Assembly: GCA_023386315.1 (NCBI GenBank)
Contig: JAEWJZ010000030.1
Location: 1-64,000 of the forward strand
Source: Bacillota bacterium
GTDB taxonomy: Bacteria > Bacillota > Clostridia > Lachnospirales > Lachnospiraceae
Direction: 5' to 3'
DNA: 64,000 bases
In this document: piece by piece, positions 1-8,357 of the stretch
Layout: each line of letters starts with the position of its first letter
Position numbering within the stretch: position 1 is the first letter of the stretch
The notes under the pieces: model-generated
Seen by the model: the letters and a program-made list of their open reading frames with translations, nothing else
What the model was told of the DNA's origin: nothing
The model's database searches: none
Program-made: the position numbers and the translations under genes

Positions 1-124
1 TATACCTCCATGCTTGACTATTATTCAATAGTTTATGAAAACTAAGGAACCGCCTAGTACCGAACGGTATGCTAGGTGGTGTGGGAGGTCGGTAGATAAA
101 ATAATTATCTACCTCCTACCCGAT
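1..124 (+). mobile_element. 3' end of a group II intron (domains V and VI)
   Basis: Positions 48-81 fold as a domain V hairpin. A 9-bp lower stem pairs 49-57 with 72-80, a 2-nt bulge lies at 70-71, and a 4-bp upper stem carries a GAAC loop. It is followed by a domain VI-like hairpin (arms 92-99 and 105-112, with GGAG at 84-87 facing CTCC at 113-116). An unpaired A at 118 stands seven bases from a plausible intron end at T124 (CCCGAT), the expected branch-point distance. The lower-stem triad appears to be CGC rather than AGC, which some bacterial introns have. The reverse transcriptase and 5' domains would lie to the left, outside the window, so mobility cannot be judged. Confidence 0.72.
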
Positions 125-142
125 TATGAGAGGGAAAGAATT

Positions 143-610
143 ATGAAATATGAGTATACTTACCGGAATACAGGAAAGGATATCTGGCAGCTTTCCATGT
201 ACTATATTTACGGATCAATGGTAGGGGTGTGCAACGTGATTTTTACGGCAGCCGTCCTGACACTTACCGTTGTCAGATGGGAAACTTCCGGCAATTTGTT
301 CCGGGTCTTTGCAGTTCTCGGCTGCTGTCTCTTTCCGGTCATTCAGCCTCTTGCAGTTTATGGAAAAGCAAAAAAGCAGGCAGCGGCCAGCCGCGATATA
401 AGGATCCGGTTTGATGATATGGGAATTCATGTGGGGCAGGGGGAAGGAAAACAGGATATCAGCTGGAATAAAATCAGGCGAATCGCCAGAAAGCCTTCCA
501 TGATCCTGGTGTTTTTAAATTCCACCCATGGATTTGTTTTGCCAAACCGTATTTTAAAGGAAGAAAAAAATGATTTTTACGCATTTCTTTCTTCCAAAAT
601 GAAGAAATGA
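143..610 (+). CDS. YcxB-like membrane protein
   Basis: A 155-aa protein starting at ATG 143, which has a GAGAGGG site just upstream. A longer reading from 35 would run through the group II intron end and is not used. It has two hydrophobic segments (about residues 18-43 and 50-72). A soluble C-terminal half follows, with the pattern of the YcxB C-terminal domain: an RFDDMGI-like strand, an ISWNKI motif and a final LPNRIL strand. The family is widespread in Firmicutes and its function is not known. The group II intron ends 18 nt before the start codon, so the gene may have lost its original promoter or leader. Confidence 0.7.
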   Translation: MKYEYTYRNTGKDIWQLSMYYIYGSMVGVCNVIFTAAVLTLTVVRWETSGNLFRVFAVLGCCLFPVIQPLAVYGKAKKQAAASRDIRIRFDDMGIHVGQGEGKQDISWNKIRRIARKPSMILVFLNSTHGFVLPNRILKEEKNDFYAFLSSKMKK

Positions 611-633
611 GAGAACAGATATGAGACGTAAAG

Positions 634-1533
634 TTATTCCCCGCCGCAGGAATCAGGACCGAAAATCTGTCTGCATAAGCGGCAGCCGGTTGGAGTGGCA
701 GCCAGCCCTCCTTCTGACGTTTCTTTTAAAGAAGAAGACATAAGCTGTCCGACCTGTCTCATGGCGAGAATTACTTCGTCTGCGGGAATCACGCTTTTTA
801 TTCCTGCGCAGGCAAGCTCTGATGCAGTAAAGGCATTGGCCACACCCATGGCATTCCGTTTGATGCAGGGGACTTCCACCAGTCCGGCTACCGGATCGCA
901 GACGAGCCCCATGGTGTTTTTTAAGGCAATGGCACAGCTGTCTGATACCATCTGGGGCGTGCCGTCAAAAAGCTCTGTCAGCGCAGCAGCAGCCATGGCG
1001 GAAGCGGAGCCAACCTCTGCCTGGCAGCCGCCTTCAGCTCCGGCAATGCTTGCACATTTGGCGATGACCATGCCAATGGCAGACGAGGTAAACAGGGACA
1101 TGACGATGTCATGCTTGGGAATATCGTACTCATCCATAACAGAGATTAAGGCTGCAGGGATAACTCCGCAGGATCCGGCAGTGGGGGCTGCAACAATTTT
1201 ACCCATGCAGGAATTAAATTCTGTGACTGCCAGTGCCATGCTGATGGCATTGCCAAGAAGATGGCCGTAATGGTTTTTTCCTTCATCGACGGCTTTTTTT
1301 ACTTTTGCGGCAGCTCCGCCGGAAAGCCCGCTGGGAGATCGAAGTGTCTCATCAAGCCCGCTGATTACAGACTGACGCATGACATCAAAGCTGTTTTCCA
1401 TGGTTGCGTACACCAGTTCTGTGGTTGATTCCATATCCTCCGCCTGCTGCTCCAAAACGATTTCAGAAATTTTTTTATTACTGGAAGAAGCGGCACTCAC
1501 CAGTTCTTCCACGGTATTATATTTTAGTTTCAT
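634..1533 (-). CDS. sdaAA: L-serine dehydratase, iron-sulfur-dependent, alpha subunit
   Basis: Catalytic subunit of the two-subunit [4Fe-4S] L-serine dehydratase, which converts L-serine to pyruvate and ammonia. The 299-aa protein has the family's glycine-rich segment with TAGSCGVIPA, an AGAEGGCQAEVG motif, a CDPVAGLVEVPC motif and a C-terminal SCGGE. The conserved cysteines fit ligands for the cluster. The start has a GGAGA site (ACTGGAGAAAAACAATG on the minus strand). It is the second gene of a leftward pair, 26 nt after sdaAB, as in other Firmicutes. A 191-aa open frame on the opposite strand is a shadow of this gene. Confidence 0.95.
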   Translation of the reverse strand: MKLKYNTVEELVSAASSSNKKISEIVLEQQAEDMESTTELVYATMENSFDVMRQSVISGLDETLRSPSGLSGGAAAKVKKAVDEGKNHYGHLLGNAISMALAVTEFNSCMGKIVAAPTAGSCGVIPAALISVMDEYDIPKHDIVMSLFTSSAIGMVIAKCASIAGAEGGCQAEVGSASAMAAAALTELFDGTPQMVSDSCAIALKNTMGLVCDPVAGLVEVPCIKRNAMGVANAFTASELACAGIKSVIPADEVILAMRQVGQLMSSSLKETSEGGLAATPTGCRLCRQIFGPDSCGGE

Positions 1534-1559
1534 TGTTTTTCTCCAGTTGGTTGATTCTT

Positions 1560-2219
1560 CTAACCCAGTTTCAATAGAATAGTGTTATAGACATGAGGAA
1601 GACGCCGGATCTGATCGGTTAAAGGAGGATCAAAAGCGGAATCCATTTCAATAGTCATAATAGCAAGCCCGCCTTTTTCCTGCCTGTTTAACCGGAAATT
1701 GCAGATATTGGCATTGCCGGCAGCAACCAGATTTGTGACACGGGCAATGATGCCGGGAACATCCTGATGCATTACGATTAATGTGGTATTCTGGCCGGTA
1801 AAATATACTTCCATGTCATTAATTTTGGTAATTACGATATTTCCCCCGCCAACAGAAGCACCCTGAACAGAAAGCGTATTACCGCCTGTTCCGGTAAGTG
1901 TCACAAGGGCTGTATTTGGATGGGCATTTTCAATGGTGCCGGTGTGAATGGCGATGCAGATGCCCTGACTGTCAGCAGTTTCAAGACTGGTCCGGATTCC
2001 GGGGTCCCAGGGATCATACTTTAAGATTCCGCCGACGATGGCTTTATCGGTTCCATGTCCTTTGTAGGTTTTTGCAAAGGAACCGTGGAACAGAATATCC
2101 GCTTTCGCCACCGGCTCTCCAAGAAGTAGAGCGGCAGTTTTTCCGATGCGGGCGGCTCCTGCCGTATGGGAGCTGGAGGGTCCGATCATTACAGGCCCTA
2201 CGATGTCAAATACATTCAT
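1560..2219 (-). CDS. sdaAB: L-serine dehydratase, iron-sulfur-dependent, beta subunit
   Basis: A 219-aa partner of SdaAA. The N-terminal part carries the MNVFDIVGPVMIGPSSSHTA signature and the GSFAKTYKGHGTDKAI segment of the beta chain. The C-terminal part (about residues 145-219) is an ACT domain (IVMHQDVPGIIARVTNLVAA), known in this family as a regulatory amino-acid-binding module. The start at 2219 is chosen for its GGAGA site; a reading from 2246 adds nine residues not found in the family. It lies 33 nt downstream of the histidinol phosphatase-like gene, so the three may be co-transcribed. Confidence 0.95.
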   Translation of the reverse strand: MNVFDIVGPVMIGPSSSHTAGAARIGKTAALLLGEPVAKADILFHGSFAKTYKGHGTDKAIVGGILKYDPWDPGIRTSLETADSQGICIAIHTGTIENAHPNTALVTLTGTGGNTLSVQGASVGGGNIVITKINDMEVYFTGQNTTLIVMHQDVPGIIARVTNLVAAGNANICNFRLNRQEKGGLAIMTIEMDSAFDPPLTDQIRRLPHVYNTILLKLG

Positions 2220-2252
2220 GATAATTCTCCAATCCATTTTCTCCAAGCCTAA

Positions 2253-3050
2253 TCAAAGTGGTTTAAATTCCGGTTTTCTTTTTCTGAATTCTGTATAATA
2301 GGAAAATCCGCAATGCTTCAGCAGCTCTTTTGCAGTCTTAAAATCCGCTCCTAAATCCTCCGGTATGTGGGCATCTGATCCGACAGTGATAATCTCACCG
2401 CCCAGCTCGCGGTAACGTTTTATAATATCTTTTGACGGATTTGGCTGTCCGATTCCCTTTCTGTAGCCTGCAGTGTTTAACTCGATCCCATTCCCATTTT
2501 CAATTACAGCCTTTAATATCTCATCAATGATATCCTGATATGCACCGTAACTGTAAAACGCAGCTTTATTGGGACCATACCGGACAATATAATCCATATG
2601 TCCGGCTGCGTCATAAGCATCCTTCATTCTTACATTCTCCAGTGTAGCCTTAAAATACTGAAGATATGCCTCTTCTTCCCGTCTTCCTTCAAAAAATTCC
2701 GGGTAGGCTGCGTCCTTTCGGTTGATGAAGTGGGTGGATCCGATCACATAGTCAAAATCATAGCGCTTCAGCAGTCCGCTATAGTACTGTGTTAAATGGG
2801 GCTGCAGCCCCAGCTCAATTCCGATACGAAGGTCAATGCGGTCTTTGTATTCTTCCCTCAGTCCGGACATGGTCTGATAATACAGGTCCGGGTCAAGGGT
2901 AAAGTCAATAGGGGAATCTACGTCATAATCATGGTGATCCGTCACACATAAGGAATCCATTCCAAGGAGAATGGCCTGCTCAATCTGACTCCTCATGGGG
3001 GTGTTGGAGTCACCTGAAAAATCTGAGTGAAAATGATAATCTGGCAGCAT
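2253..3050 (-). CDS. PHP-domain histidinol-phosphatase family protein
   Basis: A 265-aa PHP-superfamily phosphoesterase of the HisJ/HisK type. It begins with the metal-binding DYHFHSDFS motif, followed by CVTDHHDYD, a GIELGLQP strand, IGSTHF and, near the end, a TVGSDAH motif. Together these supply the His/Asp/Glu ligands of the trinuclear metal site. The family hydrolyses L-histidinol phosphate in histidine synthesis, but no other his gene is in the window, so the substrate is inferred. The start at 3050 follows a good AAAGGAG site; the longer frame from 3089 lacks one. Confidence 0.8.
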   Translation of the reverse strand: MLPDYHFHSDFSGDSNTPMRSQIEQAILLGMDSLCVTDHHDYDVDSPIDFTLDPDLYYQTMSGLREEYKDRIDLRIGIELGLQPHLTQYYSGLLKRYDFDYVIGSTHFINRKDAAYPEFFEGRREEEAYLQYFKATLENVRMKDAYDAAGHMDYIVRYGPNKAAFYSYGAYQDIIDEILKAVIENGNGIELNTAGYRKGIGQPNPSKDIIKRYRELGGEIITVGSDAHIPEDLGADFKTAKELLKHCGFSYYTEFRKRKPEFKPL

Positions 3051-3168
3051 TGTGAGCTCCTTTCCAAAAATTAAGTTCATTATAAACAATCATCAGTAGA
3101 AATGCAATCTGCCCAAACGACGGTTTTACCTAAATTTCACCAAAACTTTACATAAATTATAAAAAGCG

Positions 3169-3198
3169 TTGAAAAATGAAATCTTTCTATGTTATTAT
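3169..3198 (+). promoter_or_regulatory. Putative sigma-A promoter for the Na/Pi symporter gene
   Basis: TTGAAA at 3169-3174 and TATTAT at 3193-3198 are separated by 18 nt and face the symporter gene, with nothing else between. It is close to consensus and in AT-rich DNA. Confidence 0.5.
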
Positions 3199-3247
3199 TT
3201 TATACGGTGCTGATAAATGCCAGGGAAAAGATCTGCACCGTATAAAA
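3198..3247 (+). promoter_or_regulatory. Long perfect hairpin in the symporter leader
   Basis: A 13-bp perfect inverted repeat (TTTTATACGGTGC at 3198-3210 and its complement at 3235-3247) with a 24-nt loop. It starts about where transcription from the upstream promoter would begin and ends 28 nt before the symporter start. No T-run follows the right arm, so it is not a standard terminator. It could be an mRNA-stabilising 5' stem or a DNA operator. Confidence 0.5.
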
Positions 3248-3275
3248 ATACATAACGGTTACAAGGAGGTAACAA

Positions 3276-4946
3276 ATGTCGGTCAATGACATATCGAGTC
3301 TGTTTGGATTCATCGGAGGGCTGGGACTGTTCCTGTATGGCATGAATACCATGGCAGACGGCATGCAGAAAAGTGCAGGAAGCCGTATGAGCCAGTTTCT
3401 GGGAATGCTTACAAACAACCGTTTTATGGCAGTACTTCTGGGTGCGCTCATTACAGCGATTATTCAAAGCAGCGGAGCTACTACGGTCATGGTTGTAGGT
3501 TTCGTCAGCGCAGGAGTTTTAAATCTGACTCAGGCTGTGGGCGTTATCATGGGTGCAAACATAGGAACAACCATCACGGCATGGATTGTTTCCATGAATC
3601 AGCTGGGAGATGCATTTTCCATATGTCAGCCATCCTTTTTAGCTCCTCTTTTAGTGGGAATCGGAGCTGTTCTTCTTCTGTTTGCAAAAAAGCAGAAGAC
3701 TAAGACTGCAGGAGAGATACTGGTGGGACTTGGTATGCTGTTTATAGGGCTTGATTTCATGTCAGGTGCGATTTCTCCATATACAGATGCTCCTGTATTC
3801 TCGGAAGCGTTCCGTATTCTTGGCAATAATCCTCTGCTGGGTATGATAATCGGAGCACTGGTAACTGCGCTTTTACAGAGTTCTTCTGCTTCGGTTGGTA
3901 TCTTACAGACCCTTGCCATGAATGGTGTGGTTACCACCAACGCAGCTATTTTCATCACTCTTGGTCAGAACATCGGTTCCTGTGTGACTGCCTTGATTTC
4001 AAGCATCGGCAGTTCCAGAACTGCAAAACGGGCGGCTGTGATTCATCTTTCTTTTAATATCATTGGCTCCACATTATTTGGGATTGCCTCCTTTCTTATT
4101 TTTATTGCAATGCCTCATATTGCAGCTCATAACATTACTGCAGTGCAGATTTCTGTTTTTCACACGGTATTTAATCTGACCAATACCTGCATTTTGTTTC
4201 CTTTTGCTAATCAGCTTGTAAAGTTATCGGGTATTCTGGTACCGGAGGAGAAAAAGCAGCCAGAAGACAGCAGTGATCAGGAAAGTGAAACCATGAAGCA
4301 TCTGGATGAAAGAATTTTTGAATCACCTGCATTCGCAGTGGAGACAGCTGCCATGGAAGTGGTACATATGGGACAGATTGCCATGGAGAATGTGAAGCTT
4401 GCCATTGATGCTGTAATAACGAAAAATGTTGATAAAGCAAAGGATGTGTATAAAACAGAAAAGACGATTAATAATATGGAGAAGATGCTGACGGAATATC
4501 TGGTCAAAATCAACAATCTGTCTTTGACGGAGGAACAGAAAATAATAATCAACAACTTATTTTACAGTATTAACGATATTGAACGTGTCGGTGACCATGC
4601 AGAGAATCTGGCAGAACAGGCGGAATATATGGCGGAGCATGAGGTGGCATTTTCTGAAACCGGTATATCTGACCTTAAGATCATCTGCCAGGCAGCTTAC
4701 CAGTCATTCTCCCATTCCATTGATGCCAGGAGAAGAGGCGATATGGATGAGGTCCGTAAGGTGATTCAGTATGAAGATGAAGTAGATGCACTGGAGGAAG
4801 AATTAAGGGAGAAACACATCGAACGTCTTTCCACAGGGGAGTGCAGCACGGCAGCCGGTGTTGTATTTCTGGACCTGATCAGCAACCTGGAACGCATTTC
4901 TGATCACGCATACAATCTTGCCGGTTACGTCAAGAATGAAATGTAA
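3276..4946 (+). CDS. Na/Pi cotransporter family protein with C-terminal PhoU domain
   Basis: A 556-aa membrane protein of the NptA/YjbB family. Residues 1 to about 310 contain the two inverted transport repeats, each with a QSS signature (IIQSSGATT near residue 65 and LLQSSSASVG near residue 205), the substrate and sodium site of this family. The C-terminal 200 residues form a PhoU-like helical domain, with SINDIERVGDHAENLAEQ and SNLERISDHAYNLAG as its two repeats. Expected role: sodium-coupled phosphate movement across the cytoplasmic membrane, possibly export, controlled by the PhoU part. GGAGG lies 7 nt before the ATG. It is monocistronic, with its own promoter and leader hairpin. Confidence 0.9.
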   Translation: MSVNDISSLFGFIGGLGLFLYGMNTMADGMQKSAGSRMSQFLGMLTNNRFMAVLLGALITAIIQSSGATTVMVVGFVSAGVLNLTQAVGVIMGANIGTTITAWIVSMNQLGDAFSICQPSFLAPLLVGIGAVLLLFAKKQKTKTAGEILVGLGMLFIGLDFMSGAISPYTDAPVFSEAFRILGNNPLLGMIIGALVTALLQSSSASVGILQTLAMNGVVTTNAAIFITLGQNIGSCVTALISSIGSSRTAKRAAVIHLSFNIIGSTLFGIASFLIFIAMPHIAAHNITAVQISVFHTVFNLTNTCILFPFANQLVKLSGILVPEEKKQPEDSSDQESETMKHLDERIFESPAFAVETAAMEVVHMGQIAMENVKLAIDAVITKNVDKAKDVYKTEKTINNMEKMLTEYLVKINNLSLTEEQKIIINNLFYSINDIERVGDHAENLAEQAEYMAEHEVAFSETGISDLKIICQAAYQSFSHSIDARRRGDMDEVRKVIQYEDEVDALEEELREKHIERLSTGECSTAAGVVFLDLISNLERISDHAYNLAGYVKNEM

Positions 4947-4983
4947 AATTAATGTGATGAAATGATAAAAATAAAAAAAGGAC

Positions 4984-5012
4984 TTGCTATTTATTGGAAT
5001 ATTAGGTAGAAT
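4984..5012 (+). promoter_or_regulatory. Putative sigma-A promoter for gap
   Basis: TTGCTA (4984-4989), a 17-nt spacer and TAGAAT (5007-5012) lie 62 nt before the gap start. A GGAGG site stands just before the ATG. Confidence 0.6.
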
Positions 5013-5074
5013 AAACGGTAGTTGATTATTATTTAACGATCACTTTTAATTTTATTCTTAGGAGGAATTGAATT

Positions 5075-6106
5075 ATGGCAGTAAAAGTAGCGATTAACGG
5101 TTTCGGACGTATTGGCCGTCTTGCTTTCAGACAGATGTTTGGTGCAGAAGGCTATGAAGTAGTAGCAATCAACGATTTAACAGATCCAAAGATGTTAGCA
5201 CATTTATTAAAATATGATACAGCTCAGGGCGGATATGCTGGATACTATGGTGAGAAAGCTCACACAGTAGAAGCTTCTGAGGATTCCATTACAGTTGATG
5301 GAAAGACCATCAAAATTTACGCAGAAAAAGAAGCAAAAAATCTTCCTTGGGGAAAGATCGGCGTAGATGTAGTACTTGAGTGTACTGGTTTCTACTGCTC
5401 CAAAGACAAATCCCAGGCTCATATCGATGCAGGCGCTAAGAAAGTAGTTATCTCTGCTCCGGCCGGCAATGATCTGCCAACCGTTGTATTCAGCGTAAAT
5501 GAGAAGGTATTAACAGCAGATGACAAGATCATCTCCGCTGCTTCCTGTACAACAAACTGCCTTGCTCCTATGGCAAAGGCATTAAATGATTATGCTCCGA
5601 TCCAGTCCGGTATCATGAGCACCATTCACGCTTATACAGGTGATCAGATGATCCTTGACGGACCTCACAGAAAAGGTGATTTAAGAAGAGCAAGAGCTGG
5701 TGCAGCAAACATCGTACCAAACTCTACCGGTGCAGCAAAAGCAATCGGTCTTGTTATTCCTGAATTAAACGGCAAGTTAATCGGTTCTGCACAGCGTGTT
5801 CCGGTTCCTACAGGTTCTACCACAATCTTAACAGCAGTTGTTAAGGGCGCTGATGTGACCAAGGAAGGAATCAATGCAGCTATGAAGGCAGCATCAAGCG
5901 AGTCTTTCGGATACAACACAGATGAGATCGTATCTTCTGATGTTATCGGTATGAGATTCGGTTCTCTGTTTGATTCTACTCAGACTATGGTTTCCAAGAT
6001 CGGTGATGATTTATATCAGGTTCAGGTTGTTTCCTGGTATGACAACGAGAATTCCTATACAAGCCAGATGGTTCGTACAATTAAGTACTTCGCTGAATTA
6101 GGCTAA
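5075..6106 (+). CDS. gap: Glyceraldehyde-3-phosphate dehydrogenase, type I
   Basis: A 343-aa glycolytic enzyme that oxidises glyceraldehyde 3-phosphate to 1,3-bisphosphoglycerate with NAD+. The NAD-binding motif NGFGRIGR spans residues 8-15, and Asp34 at the end of the second strand favours NAD over NADP. The nucleophile Cys158 sits in SCTTNC. The protein ends in the usual [14 protein letters not shown] segment. First gene of the lower-glycolysis cluster gap-pgk-tpiA-gpmI. A strong terminator follows, so gap can be expressed separately from pgk. Codon use is restricted, as expected for a highly expressed gene. Confidence 0.98.
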   Translation: MAVKVAINGFGRIGRLAFRQMFGAEGYEVVAINDLTDPKMLAHLLKYDTAQGGYAGYYGEKAHTVEASEDSITVDGKTIKIYAEKEAKNLPWGKIGVDVVLECTGFYCSKDKSQAHIDAGAKKVVISAPAGNDLPTVVFSVNEKVLTADDKIISAASCTTNCLAPMAKALNDYAPIQSGIMSTIHAYTGDQMILDGPHRKGDLRRARAGAANIVPNSTGAAKAIGLVIPELNGKLIGSAQRVPVPTGSTTILTAVVKGADVTKEGINAAMKAASSESFGYNTDEIVSSDVIGMRFGSLFDSTQTMVSKIGDDLYQVQVVSWYDNENSYTSQMVRTIKYFAELG

Positions 6107-6118
6107 AGATCCACGAAG

Positions 6119-6155
6119 GGTCCGGTCGGAAAGGACCGGGCCTTTTGTTTTTTTT
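6119..6155 (+). terminator. Intrinsic terminator after gap
   Basis: A 9-bp stem (GGTCCGGTC at 6119-6127 with its partner ending at 6142) with a short GGAAAG loop, followed by TTTTGTTTTTTTT. It lies between gap and pgk and probably acts as a partial terminator within the cluster. Confidence 0.9.
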
Positions 6156-6195
6156 ATGATGTTGTAACAACATAATCTGAAAGGAGCATAAAAAG

Positions 6196-7407
6196 ATGCT
6201 TAATAAAAAAACAGTTGATGATTTAACCGGATTAAAGGGTAAGAAAGTACTTGTAAGATGTGATTTTAACGTACCGTTAAAGGAAGGTGTCATTCAGAAC
6301 TTTAACCGTATTGACGGAGCGATTCCTACTATAAAAAAGCTGCTTGACCAGGGCGCTAAAGTTATTTTATGCTCCCATCTGGGAAAACCAAAGGGCGAGC
6401 CTCTTCCTGAGTTATCTCTGGCACCGGTTGCTCCGGCTTTAAGCGAGCGTCTTGGCGTAGAAGTTAAATTCGTAAATGATCCTAAGGTAACTGGTCCTGA
6501 GACACTGAAAGTGGCTGCAGAATTAAAGGATGGAGAAGTTCTTCTTCTTGAGAATACCCGTTACAGAGTGGAAGAGACCAAATACGGCAAAGATGATGCT
6601 GCAGAAGTATATGCAAAAGAGCTTGCTTCTCTCTGCGACGGAATCTTTGTAAACGATGCATTCGGTACTGCTCACAGAGCTCATTGCTCCAACGTAGGTG
6701 TTACCAAATATACATCTGAGAATGTAGTCGGATACTTAATGGAAAAAGAGATTAAGTTCCTTGGACAGGCAGTTGAGAACCCGGTACGTCCTTTTGTGGC
6801 TATCCTGGGAGGTGCAAAGGTTTCCGATAAGATCAATGTAATCAATAACCTTCTTGACAAGGTTGATACTTTAATTATCGGCGGTGGTATGGCTTACACG
6901 TTTGCTAAGGCCCAGGGCAAAGAGATCGGAAATTCCTTATGTGAGGAAGACAAGCTTGATTACGCATTAGAGATGATTAAGAAAGCGGAGCAGAAAGGTG
7001 TAAAACTGCTTCTTCCTATCGACAATGTGGAAGGCAGGGAGTTCTCCAACGATACAGAACGTAAAGTGGTAGAAAACATTGATGCCGGATGGTCAGGATT
7101 CGATATCGGACCTAAGACCATTGAGCTGTTTAAGGAAGCATTAAAAGGCGCTAAGACTGTTGTATGGAACGGACCGATGGGCGTATTTGAATTCTCTAAC
7201 TTCGCAGAGGGTACCTTAGAAGTCTGCCGAGCAGTTGCAGAGCTTGGCGATGCTACTACCGTAATCGGCGGAGGAGATTCCGTAAATGCAGTGAAGAGAC
7301 TTGGCTTTGCTGATAAGATGACTCATATCTCTACCGGAGGCGGAGCATCCTTAGAGTTCCTGGAAGGCAAAGAACTGCCAGGTGTTGCAGCAGCAGATAA
7401 CAAATAA
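6196..7407 (+). CDS. pgk: Phosphoglycerate kinase
   Basis: A 403-aa enzyme transferring the phosphate of 1,3-bisphosphoglycerate to ADP. Visible motifs are [11 protein letters not shown] near the N-terminus, the substrate-binding [10 protein letters not shown] and [17 protein letters not shown], and the nucleotide-binding WNGPMGVFE and [11 protein letters not shown] near the C-terminus. Full length with no anomalies. AAGGAG lies before the ATG. It is followed by tpiA after 19 nt, which suggests co-transcription. Confidence 0.98.
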   Translation: MLNKKTVDDLTGLKGKKVLVRCDFNVPLKEGVIQNFNRIDGAIPTIKKLLDQGAKVILCSHLGKPKGEPLPELSLAPVAPALSERLGVEVKFVNDPKVTGPETLKVAAELKDGEVLLLENTRYRVEETKYGKDDAAEVYAKELASLCDGIFVNDAFGTAHRAHCSNVGVTKYTSENVVGYLMEKEIKFLGQAVENPVRPFVAILGGAKVSDKINVINNLLDKVDTLIIGGGMAYTFAKAQGKEIGNSLCEEDKLDYALEMIKKAEQKGVKLLLPIDNVEGREFSNDTERKVVENIDAGWSGFDIGPKTIELFKEALKGAKTVVWNGPMGVFEFSNFAEGTLEVCRAVAELGDATTVIGGGDSVNAVKRLGFADKMTHISTGGGASLEFLEGKELPGVAAADNK

Positions 7408-7426
7408 CGGAAGGTAAGGTTATTTT

Positions 7427-8179
7427 ATGTCCAGAAAAAAAATTATTGCAGGAAACTGGAAGATGAATATGACTCCAACCGAAGCGGTGGAGCTTGTTAA
7501 TACGTTAAAGCCTTTAGTGGCCAGTGATGATGTAGACGTGGTATTTTGTGTACCGGCTATTGACATCATTCCTGCCATGGAGGCAGCAAAAGGTTCTAAC
7601 ATTCACATCGGCGCTGAAAATATGTATTTCGAAGATAAAGGCGCTTATACCGGAGAGATTTCACCGGCTATGTTAAAGGACGCAGGTGTAAAATACGTGG
7701 TAATCGGTCATTCCGAGAGAAGAGAGTATTTTGCAGAAACTGATGAAACCGTTAATAAAAAAGCATTAAAGGCTTTTGAGTACGGAATCACTCCTATTAT
7801 CTGCTGCGGAGAATCACTGACCCAGAGAGAACAGGGAATCACCATTGACTGGATCCGTCAGCAGATCAAGATTGCATTCCTAAATATACCGGCTGAGAAC
7901 GCTGCTAAGGCAGTGATCGCATATGAACCCATCTGGGCAATCGGCACAGGCAAGGTTGCAACGACTGAGCAGGCCCAGGAAGTATGCCAGTCTATCCGTT
8001 CCTGCATTGCTGAAATCTATGATGAGGCAACAGCGCAGGCGATCCGGATTCAGTATGGCGGTTCTGTTTCCGCCGGCAGTGCACCGGAACTTTTTGCACA
8101 GCCGGATATTGACGGCGGTCTTGTAGGAGGAGCATCCTTAAAACCGGAATTCGGAAATATTGTCAATTATAAGAAATAA
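7427..8179 (+). CDS. tpiA: Triosephosphate isomerase
   Basis: A 250-aa TIM-barrel enzyme interconverting dihydroxyacetone phosphate and glyceraldehyde 3-phosphate. It has the NWKMN motif with catalytic Lys12, the electrophile His in IGHSERRE, the catalytic Glu in [11 protein letters not shown], and the phosphate-binding YGGSV. It sits directly after pgk and before a strong terminator. Confidence 0.98.
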   Translation: MSRKKIIAGNWKMNMTPTEAVELVNTLKPLVASDDVDVVFCVPAIDIIPAMEAAKGSNIHIGAENMYFEDKGAYTGEISPAMLKDAGVKYVVIGHSERREYFAETDETVNKKALKAFEYGITPIICCGESLTQREQGITIDWIRQQIKIAFLNIPAENAAKAVIAYEPIWAIGTGKVATTEQAQEVCQSIRSCIAEIYDEATAQAIRIQYGGSVSAGSAPELFAQPDIDGGLVGGASLKPEFGNIVNYKK

Positions 8180-8186
8180 CACAGCT

Positions 8187-8225
8187 GCTGCTTCCTGTCT
8201 GCTTTCGGGCAGGGAGCAGCTTTTT
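8187..8225 (+). terminator. Intrinsic terminator after tpiA
   Basis: GCTGCT...AGCAGC arms (8187-8192 and 8215-8220) with further inner pairing around a TTTC-type loop, followed by five T residues. It ends the pgk-tpiA transcript. Confidence 0.88.
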
Positions 8226-8255
8226 GCTTCGTGATAATTTTTTATCATTCCCAGG

Positions 8256-8284
8256 TTGCAGGAAATTACGAAATCATGTAAAAT
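8256..8284 (+). promoter_or_regulatory. Putative sigma-A promoter for gpmI
   Basis: TTGCAG (8256-8261), a 17-nt spacer and TAAAAT (8279-8284), 73 nt before the gpmI ATG and just after the tpiA terminator. Confidence 0.55.
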
Positions 8285-8357
8285 AATGTGTTGGGAGACC
8301 ATGATTGCAACAAGTACAATTACGATAGAATGAACATAAGGAAAAGGAGAACTAGTT

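Noticed and set aside
35..142. In-frame upstream extension of the YcxB-like gene
   Set aside because: It would translate domain V and VI hairpins of a group II intron. ATG 143 has its own ribosome site and gives the normal family length.
695..1270. 191-aa open frame on the plus strand inside sdaAA
   Set aside because: Antisense shadow of a highly conserved gene. It has no ribosome site and an unnatural Ala/Ser/Thr-rich composition.
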